From positions 1 to 64,000 of the forward strand of contig NZ_OAOD01000010.1 in NCBI RefSeq assembly GCF_900205925.1: DNA of 64,000 bases, written 5' to 3'. Shown here piece after piece: positions 9,723-20,496 of the stretch. The notes under the pieces were generated by a model. The model was not told the DNA's origin. It saw only the letters and a list, made by a program, of their open reading frames with translations, and ran no database searches. The DNA comes from Clostridium peptidivorans (lineage in GTDB: Bacteria > Bacillota > Clostridia > Clostridiales > Clostridiaceae). A program made the position numbers and the translations under genes. How positions within the stretch are numbered: position 1 is the stretch's first letter; the number at the start of each line of letters is the position of its first letter.

Positions 9723-11000
9723 TTGTTATCAACCCTACGTAATGCCTGGAAAGTTCCAGATTTAAAAAAGAGACTAATATTTACGTTTTTTATGTTAGCT
9801 CTTTTTAGAATGGGTAATTTTATCCTTGTTCCTGGAATAGATCGAACTAAGTTACAAGCTCTTTCACAGGGTGGAAACTTATTTGCCTTTTATGACTTGA
9901 TGTCTGGTGGTGCTTTCAGTAATTTTAGTATATTTGCAATGGGTGTAGGGCCGTATATTACCTCATCTATTATTTTTCAATTGCTAACTATTGCTTTACC
10001 TTCTTTAGAACAACTTTCTAAAGAAGGAGAAGATGGCAGAAAGAAGATTCAGCAATATACTCGTTATGGAGCTATATTCTTTGCTATAGTTCAGGCATTT
10101 AGTACGTACGCTATAATTTCAAGAGCTGGAGCACTACAAGATCCATCAAGACTAAACATGTTCTTGATTATTCTTACTTTAACGACAGCATCCACATTTT
10201 TAATGTGGTTTGGAGATAAGATTACTGTAAAAGGTATAGGTAATGGTATATCACTTTTAATATTTGTCAATATTATATCTGGGATTCCGAAGACTATATA
10301 TCAAGTTGCTGCATTACAAAAGGTAGAAGAAGTAAACTTTATACAGGTTATAATGTTTGCTGCTCTAGCAGTAGCTTTATTTATAGCAGTAGTTATCATG
10401 AGTTTGGCAGAAAGAAGAATTCCTGTTCAATATGCAGGTAAGACTGTAGGCGGTAGGGTGTATAAAGGACAATCGACTCATATTCCTATTAATGTTAACT
10501 CAGCAGGAGTTATAGGAATCATATTTGCTGGGTCTGTTATGCAATTTCCTGCCACTATAGGTGCCATTTGGCCAGAATCTAAATTTTATACTTTTGTTAC
10601 AGGAAGTAAGTTTAGTTTCTTTAAAGAAGGAAGCTTGCAGTATATGCTTATATATTTTATCCTTGTAATATTTTTTACATGGTTTTATACTCAAGTTACT
10701 TTTAAACCAGATGAAATGGCTGAAAACATGCATAAATCATCAGGATTCATACCAGGAATAAGACCTGGAGATCCAACTGCTAACTATATAGATAAGATAT
10801 TAACAAAAATATCCATATTAGGTGGTAGTTTTGTTGCTATGATAGCTATTCTTCCTATATTTATAGCAAGTAGTACTCCTTTTAAAGGAGTTTACTTTGG
10901 TGGTACAGGATTATTAATAATGGTCAGTGTAGCACTTGAAGCTGTAAGACAAATAGAATCACAGTTAGTTATGAGACATTATCAAGGATTCTTAAAGTAA
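9723..11000 (+). CDS. secY: Protein translocase subunit SecY
   Basis: The 425-residue product has about ten hydrophobic membrane spans and the SecY signatures GGNLFAFYDLMSGGAFSN-like plug region and the cytoplasmic loop with ERRIPVQYAGK. It is the channel of the Sec translocase, with SecE and SecG encoded elsewhere. It starts with TTG at 9723, preceded by GAGGTGAT at the end of rplO. SecY within the spc group is the standard bacterial position. Confidence 0.99.
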   Translation: MLSTLRNAWKVPDLKKRLIFTFFMLALFRMGNFILVPGIDRTKLQALSQGGNLFAFYDLMSGGAFSNFSIFAMGVGPYITSSIIFQLLTIALPSLEQLSKEGEDGRKKIQQYTRYGAIFFAIVQAFSTYAIISRAGALQDPSRLNMFLIILTLTTASTFLMWFGDKITVKGIGNGISLLIFVNIISGIPKTIYQVAALQKVEEVNFIQVIMFAALAVALFIAVVIMSLAERRIPVQYAGKTVGGRVYKGQSTHIPINVNSAGVIGIIFAGSVMQFPATIGAIWPESKFYTFVTGSKFSFFKEGSLQYMLIYFILVIFFTWFYTQVTFKPDEMAENMHKSSGFIPGIRPGDPTANYIDKILTKISILGGSFVAMIAILPIFIASSTPFKGVYFGGTGLLIMVSVALEAVRQIESQLVMRHYQGFLK

Positions 11001-11022
11001 TATATAATTGGAGATGGTTTAG

Positions 11023-11673
11023 TTGAATATAATTTTATTAGGTCCTCCAGGAGCTGGAAAAGGGACTCAGGCTAAATTAATAAGTGAAAAGTATTCCATA
11101 CCACATATATCTACAGGAGATATTTTTAGAAAAAATATCTCTAAAAAAACGCCCCTAGGAGTAAAGGCGAAGAGTTATATGGATAAGGGTCAGTTAGTTC
11201 CTGATGAGTTAACTATAGATCTAGTGAAGGACAGATTACAACAAGAAGATTGTAAGAATGGATTTCTTTTAGATGGATTCCCAAGAACAGTTGCACAAGC
11301 AGAAGCATTAGATAAATTTTTATATGAAGATAATCAAAACATAAATTCTGCGCTTTTAATAGATGTTCCTCAAGAGTATATACTTGAGAGAATGACTGGA
11401 AGAAGAGTTTGTAATTCATGTGGCGCAAGTTATCATATAAAATTCAATCCTTCAAAAGTTGAGGAAAAGTGTGACGTTTGTGGAAGTGAGTTAATTCAAA
11501 GAAAAGATGATTCAGAGGAAACAGTTAAAGAAAGACTTGACGTTTATTCAAAGCAGACGCAACCTTTAATTCAGTACTATAGTGATAAGAAAGTATTATC
11601 TACTATAGATGGTACAAGAGAGATAAAAGAAGTATTTGAGAATATTTCTGATATTTTGGGGAGCGAAAAGTAA
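11023..11673 (+). CDS. adk: Adenylate kinase, zinc-lid form
   Basis: Adenylate kinase of 216 residues catalysing ATP + AMP to 2 ADP. The P-loop GPPGAGKGT lies at residues 7-15, the AMP site has STGDIFR, and the long lid carries four cysteines (CNSC and CDVC about 16 residues apart), typical of zinc-stabilised Gram-positive enzymes. Start is TTG at 11023 after GGAGATG. Its TAA abuts the ATG of map with no gap. Confidence 0.99.
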   Translation: MNIILLGPPGAGKGTQAKLISEKYSIPHISTGDIFRKNISKKTPLGVKAKSYMDKGQLVPDELTIDLVKDRLQQEDCKNGFLLDGFPRTVAQAEALDKFLYEDNQNINSALLIDVPQEYILERMTGRRVCNSCGASYHIKFNPSKVEEKCDVCGSELIQRKDDSEETVKERLDVYSKQTQPLIQYYSDKKVLSTIDGTREIKEVFENISDILGSEK

Positions 11674-12426
11674 ATGATATTAATTAAAAATGATATGGAA
11701 ATTGAATATATGAGGCAAGCAGGTAAAGTTGTGGGTGACACTCTAGCAAAACTTCAAGAGGTTATAAAGCCTGGTATAACTACTGCGGACTTGGATAAAA
11801 TAGCTGAGGAATTTATTGCAAAAAGAGGTGCTAAGCCATCTTTTAAAGGGTATCATGGATTCCCAGCTTCCATATGTGCATCAGTAAATAGCGAAGTAGT
11901 ACATGGAATTCCTTCTAAGGAGAGAATTCTTCAAGAAGGAGATATAATAAGCATAGATTGCGGAGCTATACTTAATGGATATCACGGAGATGCGGCAAGA
12001 ACATTTGCTGTAGGGAATATATCCAAGGAAGCAGAGCAACTAATTAATGTAACTAGAGAAGGTTTTTTCAAAGGTATAGAAAAGGCTATAGTGGGTAATA
12101 GATTAACAGATATTTCACACTCAATTCAAATGTATGTGGAAAGTTTTGGATATTCTATTGTTAGAGACTATGTTGGTCATGGTATAGGAAGAGATATGCA
12201 TGAAGCTCCTGAAGTTCCTAACTTCGGTAGACCTGGAAGAGGACCAAAATTGACTAAGGGTATGGTGCTAGCCATAGAGCCGATGGTAAATATAGGCGCA
12301 TATCAAGTTTTTGTAGAAGATAATGAATGGACAGTAGTAACAAATGATAAAAGCTTGTCTGCTCATTATGAAAATACAGTAGCTATCTTAGAAAATGGAC
12401 CAGAAATATTAACACTAGGTCAGTAG
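11674..12426 (+). CDS. map: Methionine aminopeptidase type I
   Basis: The 250-residue enzyme removes the initiator methionine from nascent proteins. Metal ligands are visible in the pita-bread fold: DCGAILNGYHGDAARTF (two Asp), GHGIGRDMHEAP (His), and glutamates in AIEPM and the final HYENTVA. The gene starts immediately after adk. Confidence 0.98.
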   Translation: MILIKNDMEIEYMRQAGKVVGDTLAKLQEVIKPGITTADLDKIAEEFIAKRGAKPSFKGYHGFPASICASVNSEVVHGIPSKERILQEGDIISIDCGAILNGYHGDAARTFAVGNISKEAEQLINVTREGFFKGIEKAIVGNRLTDISHSIQMYVESFGYSIVRDYVGHGIGRDMHEAPEVPNFGRPGRGPKLTKGMVLAIEPMVNIGAYQVFVEDNEWTVVTNDKSLSAHYENTVAILENGPEILTLGQ

Positions 12427-12437
12427 AGGTGAATAAT

Positions 12438-12719
12438 TTGGAACAAAACGACAACATAGGCAAGGTAGTTTACTCTAAGGCTGGAAGAGATAAGGATAGG
12501 TTTTTTATAATAGTTGGAAAATTGAACGATGAATATGTATATATTTCAGATGGATGTTTAAGACTAATGGAAAAACCTAAAAAGAAGAAGATAAGGCACT
12601 TGTCTTTTACTAACATGCTATCAGAAGAAATAAGAGAATTGATATTATCAGGAAATACAATTAATAATTCATTAATTAGAAAGTTTTTGCAGTCTCACGA
12701 CATGAACAAGGAGGTTTGA
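12438..12719 (+). CDS. KOW-domain RNA-binding protein, L14e-like
   Basis: A small basic protein of about 93 residues with an N-terminal KOW-like segment (GKVVYSKAGRDKDRFFIIVG) and a lysine-rich KPKKKKIRH patch. Similar short proteins lie between map and infA in many Clostridia and are annotated as L14e/KOW domain RNA-binding proteins; role not established. I prefer the TTG at 12438, spaced from GAGGTGA; the GTG at 12429 overlaps that ribosome binding site. It probably binds rRNA or mRNA, from its fold and place. Confidence 0.85.
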   Translation: MEQNDNIGKVVYSKAGRDKDRFFIIVGKLNDEYVYISDGCLRLMEKPKKKKIRHLSFTNMLSEEIRELILSGNTINNSLIRKFLQSHDMNKEV

Positions 12720-12725
12720 GACCTT

Positions 12726-12944
12726 ATGTCAAAAGAAGATGTAATTGAAATGCAGGGTACGGTATTAGAAGCTTTACCTAATGCAATGTTCGAAGTGGAA
12801 CTAGAAAGTGGCCATAAGATATTGGCGCATATTTCTGGAAAATTAAGAATGAATTTTATTAAAATTTTACCAGGTGATAAAGTCACTGTAGAGTTATCTC
12901 CATATGATTTAACACGTGGAAGAATAACTTGGAGAGCAAAGTAA
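12726..12944 (+). CDS. infA: Translation initiation factor IF-1
   Basis: IF-1 of 72 residues, a single OB-fold, with the typical [19 protein letters not shown] and C-terminal [13 protein letters not shown]. It occupies the 30S A site during initiation. Confidence 0.99.
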   Translation: MSKEDVIEMQGTVLEALPNAMFEVELESGHKILAHISGKLRMNFIKILPGDKVTVELSPYDLTRGRITWRAK

Positions 12945-12947
12945 TAA

Positions 12948-13073
<126 letters not shown>

Positions 13074-13087
13074 TTAAAGTGAATAAT

Positions 13088-13137
13088 GTTTTAGGAGCGG
13101 CTGACATTAGAAGCTAGTGTTTCTAATGGCCTAAAAC
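13088..13137 (+). promoter_or_regulatory. Long stem-loop upstream of rpsM (putative regulatory RNA element)
   Basis: An 8-bp perfect outer stem (GTTTTAGG at 13088-13095 with CCTAAAAC at 13130-13137) surrounds an inner 7-bp stem (ATTAGAA 13106-13112 with TTCTAAT 13121-13127). It lies in a 124-nt gap before S13, the largest in this part of the cluster. Autogenous control of the alpha group by S4 is known in other bacteria; a link here is inference. Confidence 0.5.
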
Positions 13138-13197
13138 TTTAGATATAAATAAATTCATATTACTCATAAAGAAGATATTCAGGAGGTGTAAATTTTA

Positions 13198-13569
13198 ATG
13201 GCAAGAATAGCAGGTATTGACCTACCAAAGGAAAAAAGAATAGAAATAGGCATAACCTACATTTATGGAATTGGATTACCAACAGCCCATAAAATTCTTA
13301 AAGAAACAGGAGTAAATCCAGACACAAGAGTTAGAGATTTAACTGAAGAAGAAGTAAACTCATTAAGAGACTATATAAATAAGAATTTAACAGTTGAGGG
13401 TGATTTAAGAAGAGATATCGCTCTTGATATAAAGAGATTAATGGAAATAGGATCTTACAGAGGAATAAGACATAGAAAAGGTCTTCCAGTAAGAGGTCAG
13501 AAAACTAAGACAAATGCTAGAACTAGAAAAGGACCTAAGAAAATGGTTGCTAGCAAAAAGAAGAAATAA
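13198..13569 (+). CDS. rpsM: 30S ribosomal protein S13
   Basis: S13 of 123 residues, start [15 protein letters not shown]-terminal basic tail with [20 protein letters not shown]. It bridges the subunits and contacts P-site tRNA. ATG at 13198 follows AGGAGGTG. Confidence 0.99.
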   Translation: MARIAGIDLPKEKRIEIGITYIYGIGLPTAHKILKETGVNPDTRVRDLTEEEVNSLRDYINKNLTVEGDLRRDIALDIKRLMEIGSYRGIRHRKGLPVRGQKTKTNARTRKGPKKMVASKKKK

Positions 13570-13598
13570 GATCTAATAATAAATAAGGAGGGATAAAG

Positions 13599-13997
13599 AT
13601 GGCAGCTGGATCAAAAGTTAAAAAGACAAGAAGAAGAAAAGAGAGAAAAAATGTTGAACATGGTTGTGCTCACATACAATCAACTTTCAACAATTCTATA
13701 GTTACTATAACTGATGCCGTTGGAAATGCATTATCTTGGTCAAGTGCAGGAGGCTTAGGATTTAGAGGCTCAAGAAAGAGTACTCCGTTTGCAGCTCAGA
13801 TGGCAGCAGAAACTGCAGCAAAGGCAGCTATGGAACACGGTTTAAAGAGTGTAGAAGTTTTAGTTAAGGGACCAGGAGCAGGTAGGGAAGCGGCTATAAG
13901 ATCACTACAGGCAGCTGGACTTGAAGTAACTTTAATTAAGGATGTTACTCCAATACCACATAATGGTTGTAGACCACCAAAGAGAAGAAGAGTCTAA
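13599..13997 (+). CDS. rpsK: 30S ribosomal protein S11
   Basis: S11 of 132 residues with [15 protein letters not shown] and the C-terminal [14 protein letters not shown]. It forms part of the mRNA exit platform. Confidence 0.99.
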   Translation: MAAGSKVKKTRRRKERKNVEHGCAHIQSTFNNSIVTITDAVGNALSWSSAGGLGFRGSRKSTPFAAQMAAETAAKAAMEHGLKSVEVLVKGPGAGREAAIRSLQAAGLEVTLIKDVTPIPHNGCRPPKRRRV

Positions 13998-14026
13998 TAT
14001 TATAGTAATAGGAGGTGTAATTTTTA

Positions 14027-14647
14027 ATGGCAAGATATACTGGAGCAGTTTGCAGACTTTGCAGAAGAGAAGGATTAAAACTATTCCTTAAAGGAGATAG
14101 ATGTTTTACAGATAAATGTGCTATCGCAAGAAGAGGATATGCACCAGGACAACATGGACAGAGCAGAAAGAAGATCTCTAACTATGGATTACAGTTAAGA
14201 GAAAAGCAGAAAGCTAAGAGAATATACGGGTTATTAGAAAAGCAGTTTAGAATAAATTATGATAAAGCTGAAAGAGTAAAGGGTATAACAGGTGAAACTC
14301 TACTAAAGCTTCTTGAAATGAGACTTGATAATGTAGTTTATAGATTAGGCTACGGAAGCTCAAGAAAGGAAGCAAGACAGTTAGTGACTCATGGACATTT
14401 CTTAGTAAATGGAAAGAAAGTAGATATACCTTCTTACCAAGTAGCTGTAAATGATGTTATAACTGTATCAGAAAAGAGCAGAGCTAGCGAAACTTTCAAA
14501 GTATTTGCTGAGAATCCAAAAACTTTACCAAACTGGTTATCTGGAAATCCAGAAAACTTCGAAGGTAAAGTAATAAGTGAACCAGCAAGAGCTGATATAG
14601 ATGTACCTGTAAACGAAACATTAATAGTAGAGTTATACAGCAAATAA
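14027..14647 (+). CDS. rpsD: 30S ribosomal protein S4, zinc-finger type
   Basis: S4 of 206 residues. Four cysteines near the N-terminus (CRLCRR and CFTDKC) form the zinc-binding C-plus motif, followed by the S4 RNA-binding domain ([21 protein letters not shown]). S4 nucleates 30S assembly; in Bacillus it represses its own gene, and in enterobacteria the alpha operon. Confidence 0.99.
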   Translation: MARYTGAVCRLCRREGLKLFLKGDRCFTDKCAIARRGYAPGQHGQSRKKISNYGLQLREKQKAKRIYGLLEKQFRINYDKAERVKGITGETLLKLLEMRLDNVVYRLGYGSSRKEARQLVTHGHFLVNGKKVDIPSYQVAVNDVITVSEKSRASETFKVFAENPKTLPNWLSGNPENFEGKVISEPARADIDVPVNETLIVELYSK

Positions 14648-14716
14648 TAATTAGCTTAATTAAAAGAATCAGTTGCCCTCAACGTCAATTTATATAAATA
14701 AAAAGGAGGGTTCTAA

Positions 14717-15664
14717 ATGTTAGAAATAGAGAAGCCTAAAATAGAATGTGTGGAAATGGCTGAAGATGGTTCTTATGGCAAGTTTGTTATAGAACCTCTA
14801 GAAAGAGGCTATGGAACAACACTAGGAAATGCTTTAAGAAGAATATTACTTTCTTCATTACCTGGAGCAGCTGTTAACCATATAAAAATTGAAAATGTCC
14901 TTCATGAGTTTTCTACTGTTAAGGGAGTAAAAGAGGATGTAGCTGAGTTAATACTAAACATAAAGATGTTAGCTTTAAAAATGAATGGTGATGGGCCTAG
15001 AACTATATATATAGATACACAAGGACCAGGCGAAGTTACAGCAGGAGATATAAAAGCAGATGGTGATATAGAAATAATCAATAAAGATTTACATATAGCT
15101 ACCCTTGATGATGAAGCAAGACTTTACATCGAGTTAATAGTAAATAGAGGTAGAGGATATGTCACTCAAAGCAAGAATAAGGCAGAGGGTATGCCTATAG
15201 GAACCATTCCTGTAGATTCAATTTATACTCCTATAAAGAGGGTTAACTTTACAGTAGAAAATACAAGAGTAGGTCAGATAACTGATTATGATAAGTTAAC
15301 ACTTGAATTATGGACTAATGGAACAATTATGCCAGATGAAGCTGTGGGCTTATCATCTAAAATATTAATAGAGCACTTTAAGTTATTTATGACTTTAACA
15401 GATCATGCAAACAATGTAGAAATAATGGTAGAAAAAGAAGAAGATAAAAAAGAAAAAGTTTTAGAAATGACTATTGAAGAATTAGATTTATCTGTTAGAA
15501 GTTATAATTGTTTAAAGAGAGCAGGAATTAATACAGTTCAAGAATTAACAGAAAAAACCATGGATGATATGATGAAAGTTAGAAACTTAGGTAAGAAATC
15601 CTTAGAAGAAGTAGAACAAAAGCTTGAAGCTTTAGGCTTAGGTTTGAAACAAAGTGAGGAATAA
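14717..15664 (+). CDS. rpoA: RNA polymerase alpha subunit
   Basis: Alpha subunit of 315 residues. The N-terminal assembly domain carries [18 protein letters not shown]; the C-terminal domain has the DNA- and activator-binding helix-hairpin-helix ([14 protein letters not shown]). A 69-nt gap and AAGGAGGG precede the ATG. Confidence 0.99.
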   Translation: MLEIEKPKIECVEMAEDGSYGKFVIEPLERGYGTTLGNALRRILLSSLPGAAVNHIKIENVLHEFSTVKGVKEDVAELILNIKMLALKMNGDGPRTIYIDTQGPGEVTAGDIKADGDIEIINKDLHIATLDDEARLYIELIVNRGRGYVTQSKNKAEGMPIGTIPVDSIYTPIKRVNFTVENTRVGQITDYDKLTLELWTNGTIMPDEAVGLSSKILIEHFKLFMTLTDHANNVEIMVEKEEDKKEKVLEMTIEELDLSVRSYNCLKRAGINTVQELTEKTMDDMMKVRNLGKKSLEEVEQKLEALGLGLKQSEE

Positions 15665-15705
15665 TTCACATATAGAATTTGCGTGAAAGGTAAGGAGGTA
15701 TAGAG

Positions 15706-16047
15706 ATGGCAGGATATCGTAAATTAGGTCGTCCAACTGACCAAAGAAGAGCTATGCTTAGAAATCTAGTTACTAGCTTCTTAAAAACTGGAAAGATAGA
15801 AACTACAGAAACTAGAGCAAAAGAAGCGAAAAACTTAGCTGAAAAAATGATCACTCTAGGAAAAAGAGGAGATCTTCATGCAAGAAGACAGGCGCTTGCA
15901 TTTATAACAGAAGAAGAAGTAGTTACAAACTTATTTGAAAATATAGCTCCTAAATATGCTGAAAGAAACGGTGGATACACTAGAATGTATAAAGTAGGTC
16001 CAAGAAGAGGCGATGGAGCTGAAATTGTTATACTAGAATTAGTATAA
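15706..16047 (+). CDS. rplQ: 50S ribosomal protein L17
   Basis: L17 of 113 residues, the short bacterial form, with [19 protein letters not shown]. It is the last ribosomal protein of the supercluster; a terminator-like stem-loop follows. Confidence 0.99.
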   Translation: MAGYRKLGRPTDQRRAMLRNLVTSFLKTGKIETTETRAKEAKNLAEKMITLGKRGDLHARRQALAFITEEEVVTNLFENIAPKYAERNGGYTRMYKVGPRRGDGAEIVILELV

Positions 16048-16054
16048 CAGCTTA

Positions 16055-16086
16055 GGGGATTAAGGAAATAGCTTAGTCCCCGTTTT
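16055..16086 (+). terminator. Stem-loop after rplQ, probable (partial) terminator
   Basis: GGGGATTAAG (16055-16064) pairs with CTTAGTCCCC (16072-16081) with one G-U pair and a 7-nt loop, followed by GTTTT. It probably reduces readthrough from the ribosomal genes into the ECF transporter genes. Confidence 0.7.
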
Positions 16087-16117
16087 AATATATTGTTAAT
16101 CACTACGAGGTGTTTAA

Positions 16118-16963
16118 ATGAAAACAAAAATGATTGAGTGTAGGGACGTAGTGTATAAGTACGAGGAACATGGTGAGGAAAAAGTTAAGGTTGCTGTGAA
16201 TCATGTAAGCTTAGAAATAACTAAGGGTGAATTTGTAGTAGTTTTAGGCAGAAATGGTTCTGGAAAGTCCACTTTGGCAAAACATTTAAATGCACTTTTA
16301 ATTCCTACAGAAGGCAAAGTATATGTAAATGAGTTAGATACATCAGTAGCAGAAGATATATGGTGTATACGAAATGCAGCAGGGATGGTATTTCAAAATC
16401 CTGATAATCAAATAGTAGCTACCATAGTAGAAGAAGATGTTGCCTTTGGACCTGAAAATTTAGGGGTAGATCCTACTGAAATACGTAATAGGGTAGACGA
16501 CTCTTTGAGAAGAGTAAACATGTATGAATATAGAAAACATGCACCTCATTTATTATCTGGTGGACAGAAGCAACGAATAGCCATTGCAGGAGTACTGGCT
16601 ATGAGGCCAGAATGTATTATTTTTGATGAGCCTACAGCTATGTTAGATCCATCAGGAAGAAGAGAAGTAGTAAAGACTATAAAAGAGCTAAATAAAAATT
16701 ATGGTATTACTATTATACTGATTACTCACTATATGGAAGAAGCGGTAGAAGCTGATAGAATAATTGTTATGGATTCAGGAAAGGTAATTGAAGAAGGATC
16801 ACCTAGGGAGATTTTTAGTAAAGTACAAACTATGAAAGAAACAGGCCTTGATGTACCTCAAGTGACGGAATTAGCTTATGAACTTCAAAAAAACGGAATA
16901 CATATTAATTCAGATATACTAACTATTGATGAGATGGTGAATGTGCTATGCCAATTAAAATAG
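16118..16963 (+). CDS. ecfA1: ECF transporter ATPase EcfA1
   Basis: An ABC ATPase of 281 residues: Walker [10 protein letters not shown] near residues 46-54, signature LSGGQKQR, Walker B CIIFDEPT, and the switch His in ITHYMEEA. With EcfA2 and EcfT it forms the energising module shared by several vitamin and metal S-components encoded elsewhere. Its last 16 bp overlap ecfA2. The gene set after rplQ is standard in Firmicutes. Confidence 0.97.
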   Translation: MKTKMIECRDVVYKYEEHGEEKVKVAVNHVSLEITKGEFVVVLGRNGSGKSTLAKHLNALLIPTEGKVYVNELDTSVAEDIWCIRNAAGMVFQNPDNQIVATIVEEDVAFGPENLGVDPTEIRNRVDDSLRRVNMYEYRKHAPHLLSGGQKQRIAIAGVLAMRPECIIFDEPTAMLDPSGRREVVKTIKELNKNYGITIILITHYMEEAVEADRIIVMDSGKVIEEGSPREIFSKVQTMKETGLDVPQVTELAYELQKNGIHINSDILTIDEMVNVLCQLK

Positions 16964-17802
16964 AAAACTTGACTCATATATATATGAAGGGGACCCCCTT
17001 TGAAAAGATGGCCTTAGATAATGTTTCTATAGAAATAAATAATGGAGAATTTATAGCCCTTATAGGGCATACGGGTTCTGGAAAATCAACTCTTATACAG
17101 CATATTAATGGACTACTTAAGCCTAGTTCAGGGAATATAATTGTAGATGATGTGAATATTACTGCTAAGGGTGTTAAGCTATCTGACATAAGAAAAAAAG
17201 TTGGATTAGTATTTCAATATCCGGAGTATCAATTATTTGAAGAAACTATAGAAAAGGACATAGCATTTGGCCCTAAAAACTTAGGGTTAAATGATGAAGA
17301 AGTAGGAAAAAGGGTCAAAAGAGCAATGAATATAGTAGGATTAGATTATGAAACCTACAAGGATAAGTCTCCATTTGAATTAAGTGGAGGGCAAAAGAGA
17401 AGAGTTGCAATAGCAGGGGTTGTAGCTATGGAACCTAAAGTTCTCATATTAGATGAACCTACTGCAGGTCTTGACCCAAAAGGTAGAGATGATATATTAG
17501 GAAATATAAAGGAACTCCACAATGAATATAATATGACTATTATATTAGTTTCACATAGTATGGAGGATGTAGCAAAGTTGGCTACTAGAATACTTGTGAT
17601 GGACAAAGGGAAATGTATCTTAAATGGGGCACCTTCTAAAATATTTAAAGAGATAAATACTTTAGAAAGTGTAGGGCTAGGAGTTCCACAGGTAACTTAC
17701 TTAGTACAAAGATTGAGAGAAAAAGGCTTTGACATATCTGAAGATGTATTTACCGTAGAACAAGCTAAAGAAGAGATTCTAAGGGCTTTAAAGAAAAACT
17801 AA
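16948..17802 (+). CDS. ecfA2: ECF transporter ATPase EcfA2
   Basis: The partner ABC ATPase, 284 residues, with Walker [10 protein letters not shown], signature LSGGQKRR and Walker B VLILDEPT. It starts inside the end of ecfA1 (ATG 16948), which suggests coupled translation of the heterodimer. Confidence 0.97.
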   Translation: MPIKIENLTHIYMKGTPFEKMALDNVSIEINNGEFIALIGHTGSGKSTLIQHINGLLKPSSGNIIVDDVNITAKGVKLSDIRKKVGLVFQYPEYQLFEETIEKDIAFGPKNLGLNDEEVGKRVKRAMNIVGLDYETYKDKSPFELSGGQKRRVAIAGVVAMEPKVLILDEPTAGLDPKGRDDILGNIKELHNEYNMTIILVSHSMEDVAKLATRILVMDKGKCILNGAPSKIFKEINTLESVGLGVPQVTYLVQRLREKGFDISEDVFTVEQAKEEILRALKKN

Positions 17803-17825
17803 ACTTTATTGTTAGGAGAATAGCT

Positions 17826-18629
17826 ATGATTAAAGATATTACTTTAGGACAATATATTCCAGGTGATTCTTTTGTTCATAAATTAGATCCGAGAACAAAA
17901 ATCCTGATATCTTTAATATATATAATTGATTTATTTATAATTAATAATTTTAAAGGGTATGTTTTTATAGTTTTATTTACTGGAGCGGCAGTAATAGTGT
18001 CAAAAGTTCCCTTTAAATACATATATAAAGGATTAAAACCTATATTTATATTAATACTCATTACTGCTTTATTAAACATATTTATGACTAGTGGAGGAAG
18101 GATTATTTTTAAATGGCACTTTATAACTATATATGAGCAAGGGTTAAAATTAGCAGCATTTATGGTTATAAGATTGATATTTTTAATCATAGGAACTTCA
18201 CTTCTTACTCTTACTACTTCACCAATAGAGCTTACAGATGGGATAGAAAAATTATTGAATCCTTTCAAAAAAATAGGGTTGCCAGCACATGAGTTAGCAA
18301 TGATGATGACCATAGCCTTAAGATTTATTCCTACTTTAATGGATGAAACGGATAAGATAATGAAGGCGCAGATGGCAAGAGGAGCAGATTTTGAGTCTGG
18401 GAATATTATCCAAAGAGCAAAAAGTCTTATTCCTCTTTTGGTACCATTATTTATAAGCTCTTTTAGAAGAGCAGATGAGCTAGCTATGGCAATGGAAGCC
18501 CGATGCTATAGAGGTGGAGAAGGTAGAACTAGAATGAAGCAATTGAAGTTTTCTCAAAGAGATGTGGTAGCTTCTATAGTTATTATATTATTAGTAACTA
18601 CATCTATTGGAAGTAGATTTTGGATATGA
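17826..18629 (+). CDS. ecfT: ECF transporter membrane subunit EcfT
   Basis: A 267-residue integral membrane protein with about six hydrophobic spans. Two coupling motifs of the family are visible, ARG in QMARGADF and the second ARC variant in MEARCYRGG, which contact the ATPases. Its TGA overlaps the ATG of truA (ATGA). Confidence 0.96.
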   Translation: MIKDITLGQYIPGDSFVHKLDPRTKILISLIYIIDLFIINNFKGYVFIVLFTGAAVIVSKVPFKYIYKGLKPIFILILITALLNIFMTSGGRIIFKWHFITIYEQGLKLAAFMVIRLIFLIIGTSLLTLTTSPIELTDGIEKLLNPFKKIGLPAHELAMMMTIALRFIPTLMDETDKIMKAQMARGADFESGNIIQRAKSLIPLLVPLFISSFRRADELAMAMEARCYRGGEGRTRMKQLKFSQRDVVASIVIILLVTTSIGSRFWI

Positions 18630-19363
18630 TTAAAAATATAAAACTGACTATTGAATATAATGGAACTAGTTTTTATGGTTGGCAAAGACAACCTAATGCT
18701 AGAACTATACAAGGTACAATAGAAGAATGCATAGCTAAGGTTACTCAAGAAGAAGTAGGGGTCATAGGATGTAGTCGTACAGATTCAGGAGTACATGCTA
18801 AAAAATTTATATGTAATTTTGCTACTGGTAGCAAAATACCAAGTGAAAAATTTAGTTATGCAATTAATAGAATACTTCCACCTGAAATCATAATATTAGA
18901 ATCTGAGGAAGTTCCTTCGGATTTTCATGCGCGATTTAGCTGTAAAGGAAAGCGATATGTATATAGTATATTAAACAGAACATGGCCATCTCCTATTAAG
19001 AGGGATTTTACATATCATGTCAAAGATAGATTAGATATAGATAAAATGAATGAAGCTGCAAGATATCTTATTGGAAAACATGATTTTGCATCCTTTAGAA
19101 ATTTAGGGAGCAGTGTTCAATCTACTGTAAGAACAATTACAGAACTAAACGTTATAAAAAATGATGAAGTAATTGAAATTAGAGTTGCAGGAGATGGTTT
19201 TTTATATAATATGGTTAGAATCATAAGTGGAACTCTGTTAGATGTAGGACTTAATAAAAGAGAACCAGAAGATATGAAAATCATATTAGAGTCTAGAGAT
19301 AGAAAAAAGGCAGGCAGGTCACTACCTGCTGCAGGATTATGTCTAGACGAAGTATTTTATTAA
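18626..19363 (+). CDS. truA: tRNA pseudouridine synthase A
   Basis: TruA of 245 residues modifies uridines 38-40 of the tRNA anticodon arm. The catalytic aspartate lies in the motif CSRTDSGVHA. I use the ATG at 18626, which overlaps the ecfT stop, rather than the TTG two codons earlier. It is the last gene of this transcription group before the rplM promoter. Confidence 0.97.
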   Translation: MIKNIKLTIEYNGTSFYGWQRQPNARTIQGTIEECIAKVTQEEVGVIGCSRTDSGVHAKKFICNFATGSKIPSEKFSYAINRILPPEIIILESEEVPSDFHARFSCKGKRYVYSILNRTWPSPIKRDFTYHVKDRLDIDKMNEAARYLIGKHDFASFRNLGSSVQSTVRTITELNVIKNDEVIEIRVAGDGFLYNMVRIISGTLLDVGLNKREPEDMKIILESRDRKKAGRSLPAAGLCLDEVFY

Positions 19364-19377
19364 TAGTATAAAATTAA

Positions 19378-19406
19378 TTGACACACCAGGTACATTGTAT
19401 TATAAT
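19378..19406 (+). promoter_or_regulatory. Consensus sigma-A promoter of rplM-rpsI
   Basis: A perfect TTGACA (19378-19383), 17-nt spacer and perfect TATAAT (19401-19406). It lies just after truA and gives a leader of about 100 nt before rplM. Confidence 0.9.
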
Positions 19407-19412
19407 ATATAA

Positions 19413-19506
19413 TGTTTGTATCTTAACATAATAGTATAAGAGATCCACTAGCCCCGGGTCTTTATATAGAACGCATATAGTTGAGTGTTTATTAGTTCAA
19501 GGAGGG
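19413..19506 (+). ncRNA. 5' leader of rplM, possible L13-type autoregulatory element
   Basis: The leader includes a hairpin AGATCC (19441-19446) with GGGTCT (19456-19461, one G-U pair) and GC-rich sequence unlike the surrounding AT-rich spacers. Leaders of rplM-rpsI in Firmicutes are known autoregulatory elements. Whether this one matches the L13 leader model needs a covariance search. Confidence 0.45.
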
Positions 19507-19512
19507 AAAAGG

Positions 19513-19947
19513 ATGAAATCATACGTTGCAAAACCAGAACAAGTTGAAAGAAAATGGTATATAGTTGATGCTGCTGGCAAACCATTAGGTAGAGTTGCTA
19601 GCCAAGTTGCTTCAATATTAAGAGGTAAAAATAAGCCAGTATTTACACCACATGTAGATACAGGAGATTTCGTTATAATAATTAATTCAGAAAAGGTAGT
19701 TTTAACAGGAAAGAAATTAGATCAGAAAATGTTAAGACACCATTCTCTATATCCAGGTGGATTAAAAGAAACTCCATACAGAGAAGCTTTAGCTAAGAAA
19801 CCTGAATTTGTATTTGAAGAAGCAGTTAGAAGAATGCTTCCAAAGGGAGTACTTGGAAGACAGATGCTTAAGAAATTAAAAGTATACAGAGGTTCAGAAC
19901 ACAATCATGAAGCTCAGAATCCAGAAGTACTTGAGTTAAAATACTAA
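19513..19947 (+). CDS. rplM: 50S ribosomal protein L13
   Basis: L13 of 144 residues, with [17 protein letters not shown] and the C-terminal [18 protein letters not shown]. An early assembly protein of the large subunit. ATG at 19513 follows AAGGAGGG. Confidence 0.99.
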   Translation: MKSYVAKPEQVERKWYIVDAAGKPLGRVASQVASILRGKNKPVFTPHVDTGDFVIIINSEKVVLTGKKLDQKMLRHHSLYPGGLKETPYREALAKKPEFVFEEAVRRMLPKGVLGRQMLKKLKVYRGSEHNHEAQNPEVLELKY

Positions 19948-19977
19948 TTGGTGGAGCTTATAGAAGGAGGAGTTAAA

Positions 19978-20370
19978 ATGGCAAAGGTTCAGTATAACGG
20001 AACTGGTAGAAGAAAGAAATCTGTTGCAAGAGTAAGATTAGTACCAGGTGAAGGAAAAGTAATAGTTAATAAAAGAGATATAGAAAATTATTTCGGATTA
20101 GAAACATTAATAGTTATAGTTAATCAACCATTAGTATTAACAGGAACTAAGGAAAAATTTGATGTTCTTGTTAACGTTCATGGTGGTGGATTTACAGGTC
20201 AAGCAGGAGCTATAAGACACGGTATATCAAGAGCTTTATTAAAAGCTGATGAAAACTTAAAGCCTGCATTAAAGGCAGAAGGATTCTTAACAAGAGATCC
20301 AAGAATGAAGGAAAGAAAGAAATACGGTCTTAAAAAGGCAAGAAGAGCTCCACAGTTCTCAAAGAGATAA
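19978..20370 (+). CDS. rpsI: 30S ribosomal protein S9
   Basis: S9 of 130 residues ending in the universal C-terminal tail APQFSKR that contacts P-site tRNA. The ATG at 19978 follows GAAGGAGGAG and gives the normal length; an in-frame TTG at 19948 would add ten unrelated residues. Confidence 0.98.
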   Translation: MAKVQYNGTGRRKKSVARVRLVPGEGKVIVNKRDIENYFGLETLIVIVNQPLVLTGTKEKFDVLVNVHGGGFTGQAGAIRHGISRALLKADENLKPALKAEGFLTRDPRMKERKKYGLKKARRAPQFSKR

Positions 20371-20380
20371 TATTTTACGA

Positions 20381-20406
20381 AAGAGAGGAAACCCCTCTCT
20401 TTTTTT
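20381..20406 (+). terminator. Terminator of rplM-rpsI
   Basis: Perfect 8-bp stem (20381-20388 with 20394-20401), 5-nt loop, then a run of T. Confidence 0.93.
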
Positions 20407-20496
20407 ATTTTTAGAAATAATTACATAAAATTTTTTATAATAAAAAAATATATAATGTAAAAACTATTACAGGATTAGAAAGGAGGGATAAAAGTA

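Noticed and set aside
16055..16117. A vitamin riboswitch upstream of ecfA1
   Set aside because: The 70-nt gap is too short for an aptamer and consists of the rplQ stem-loop plus the ribosome binding site.
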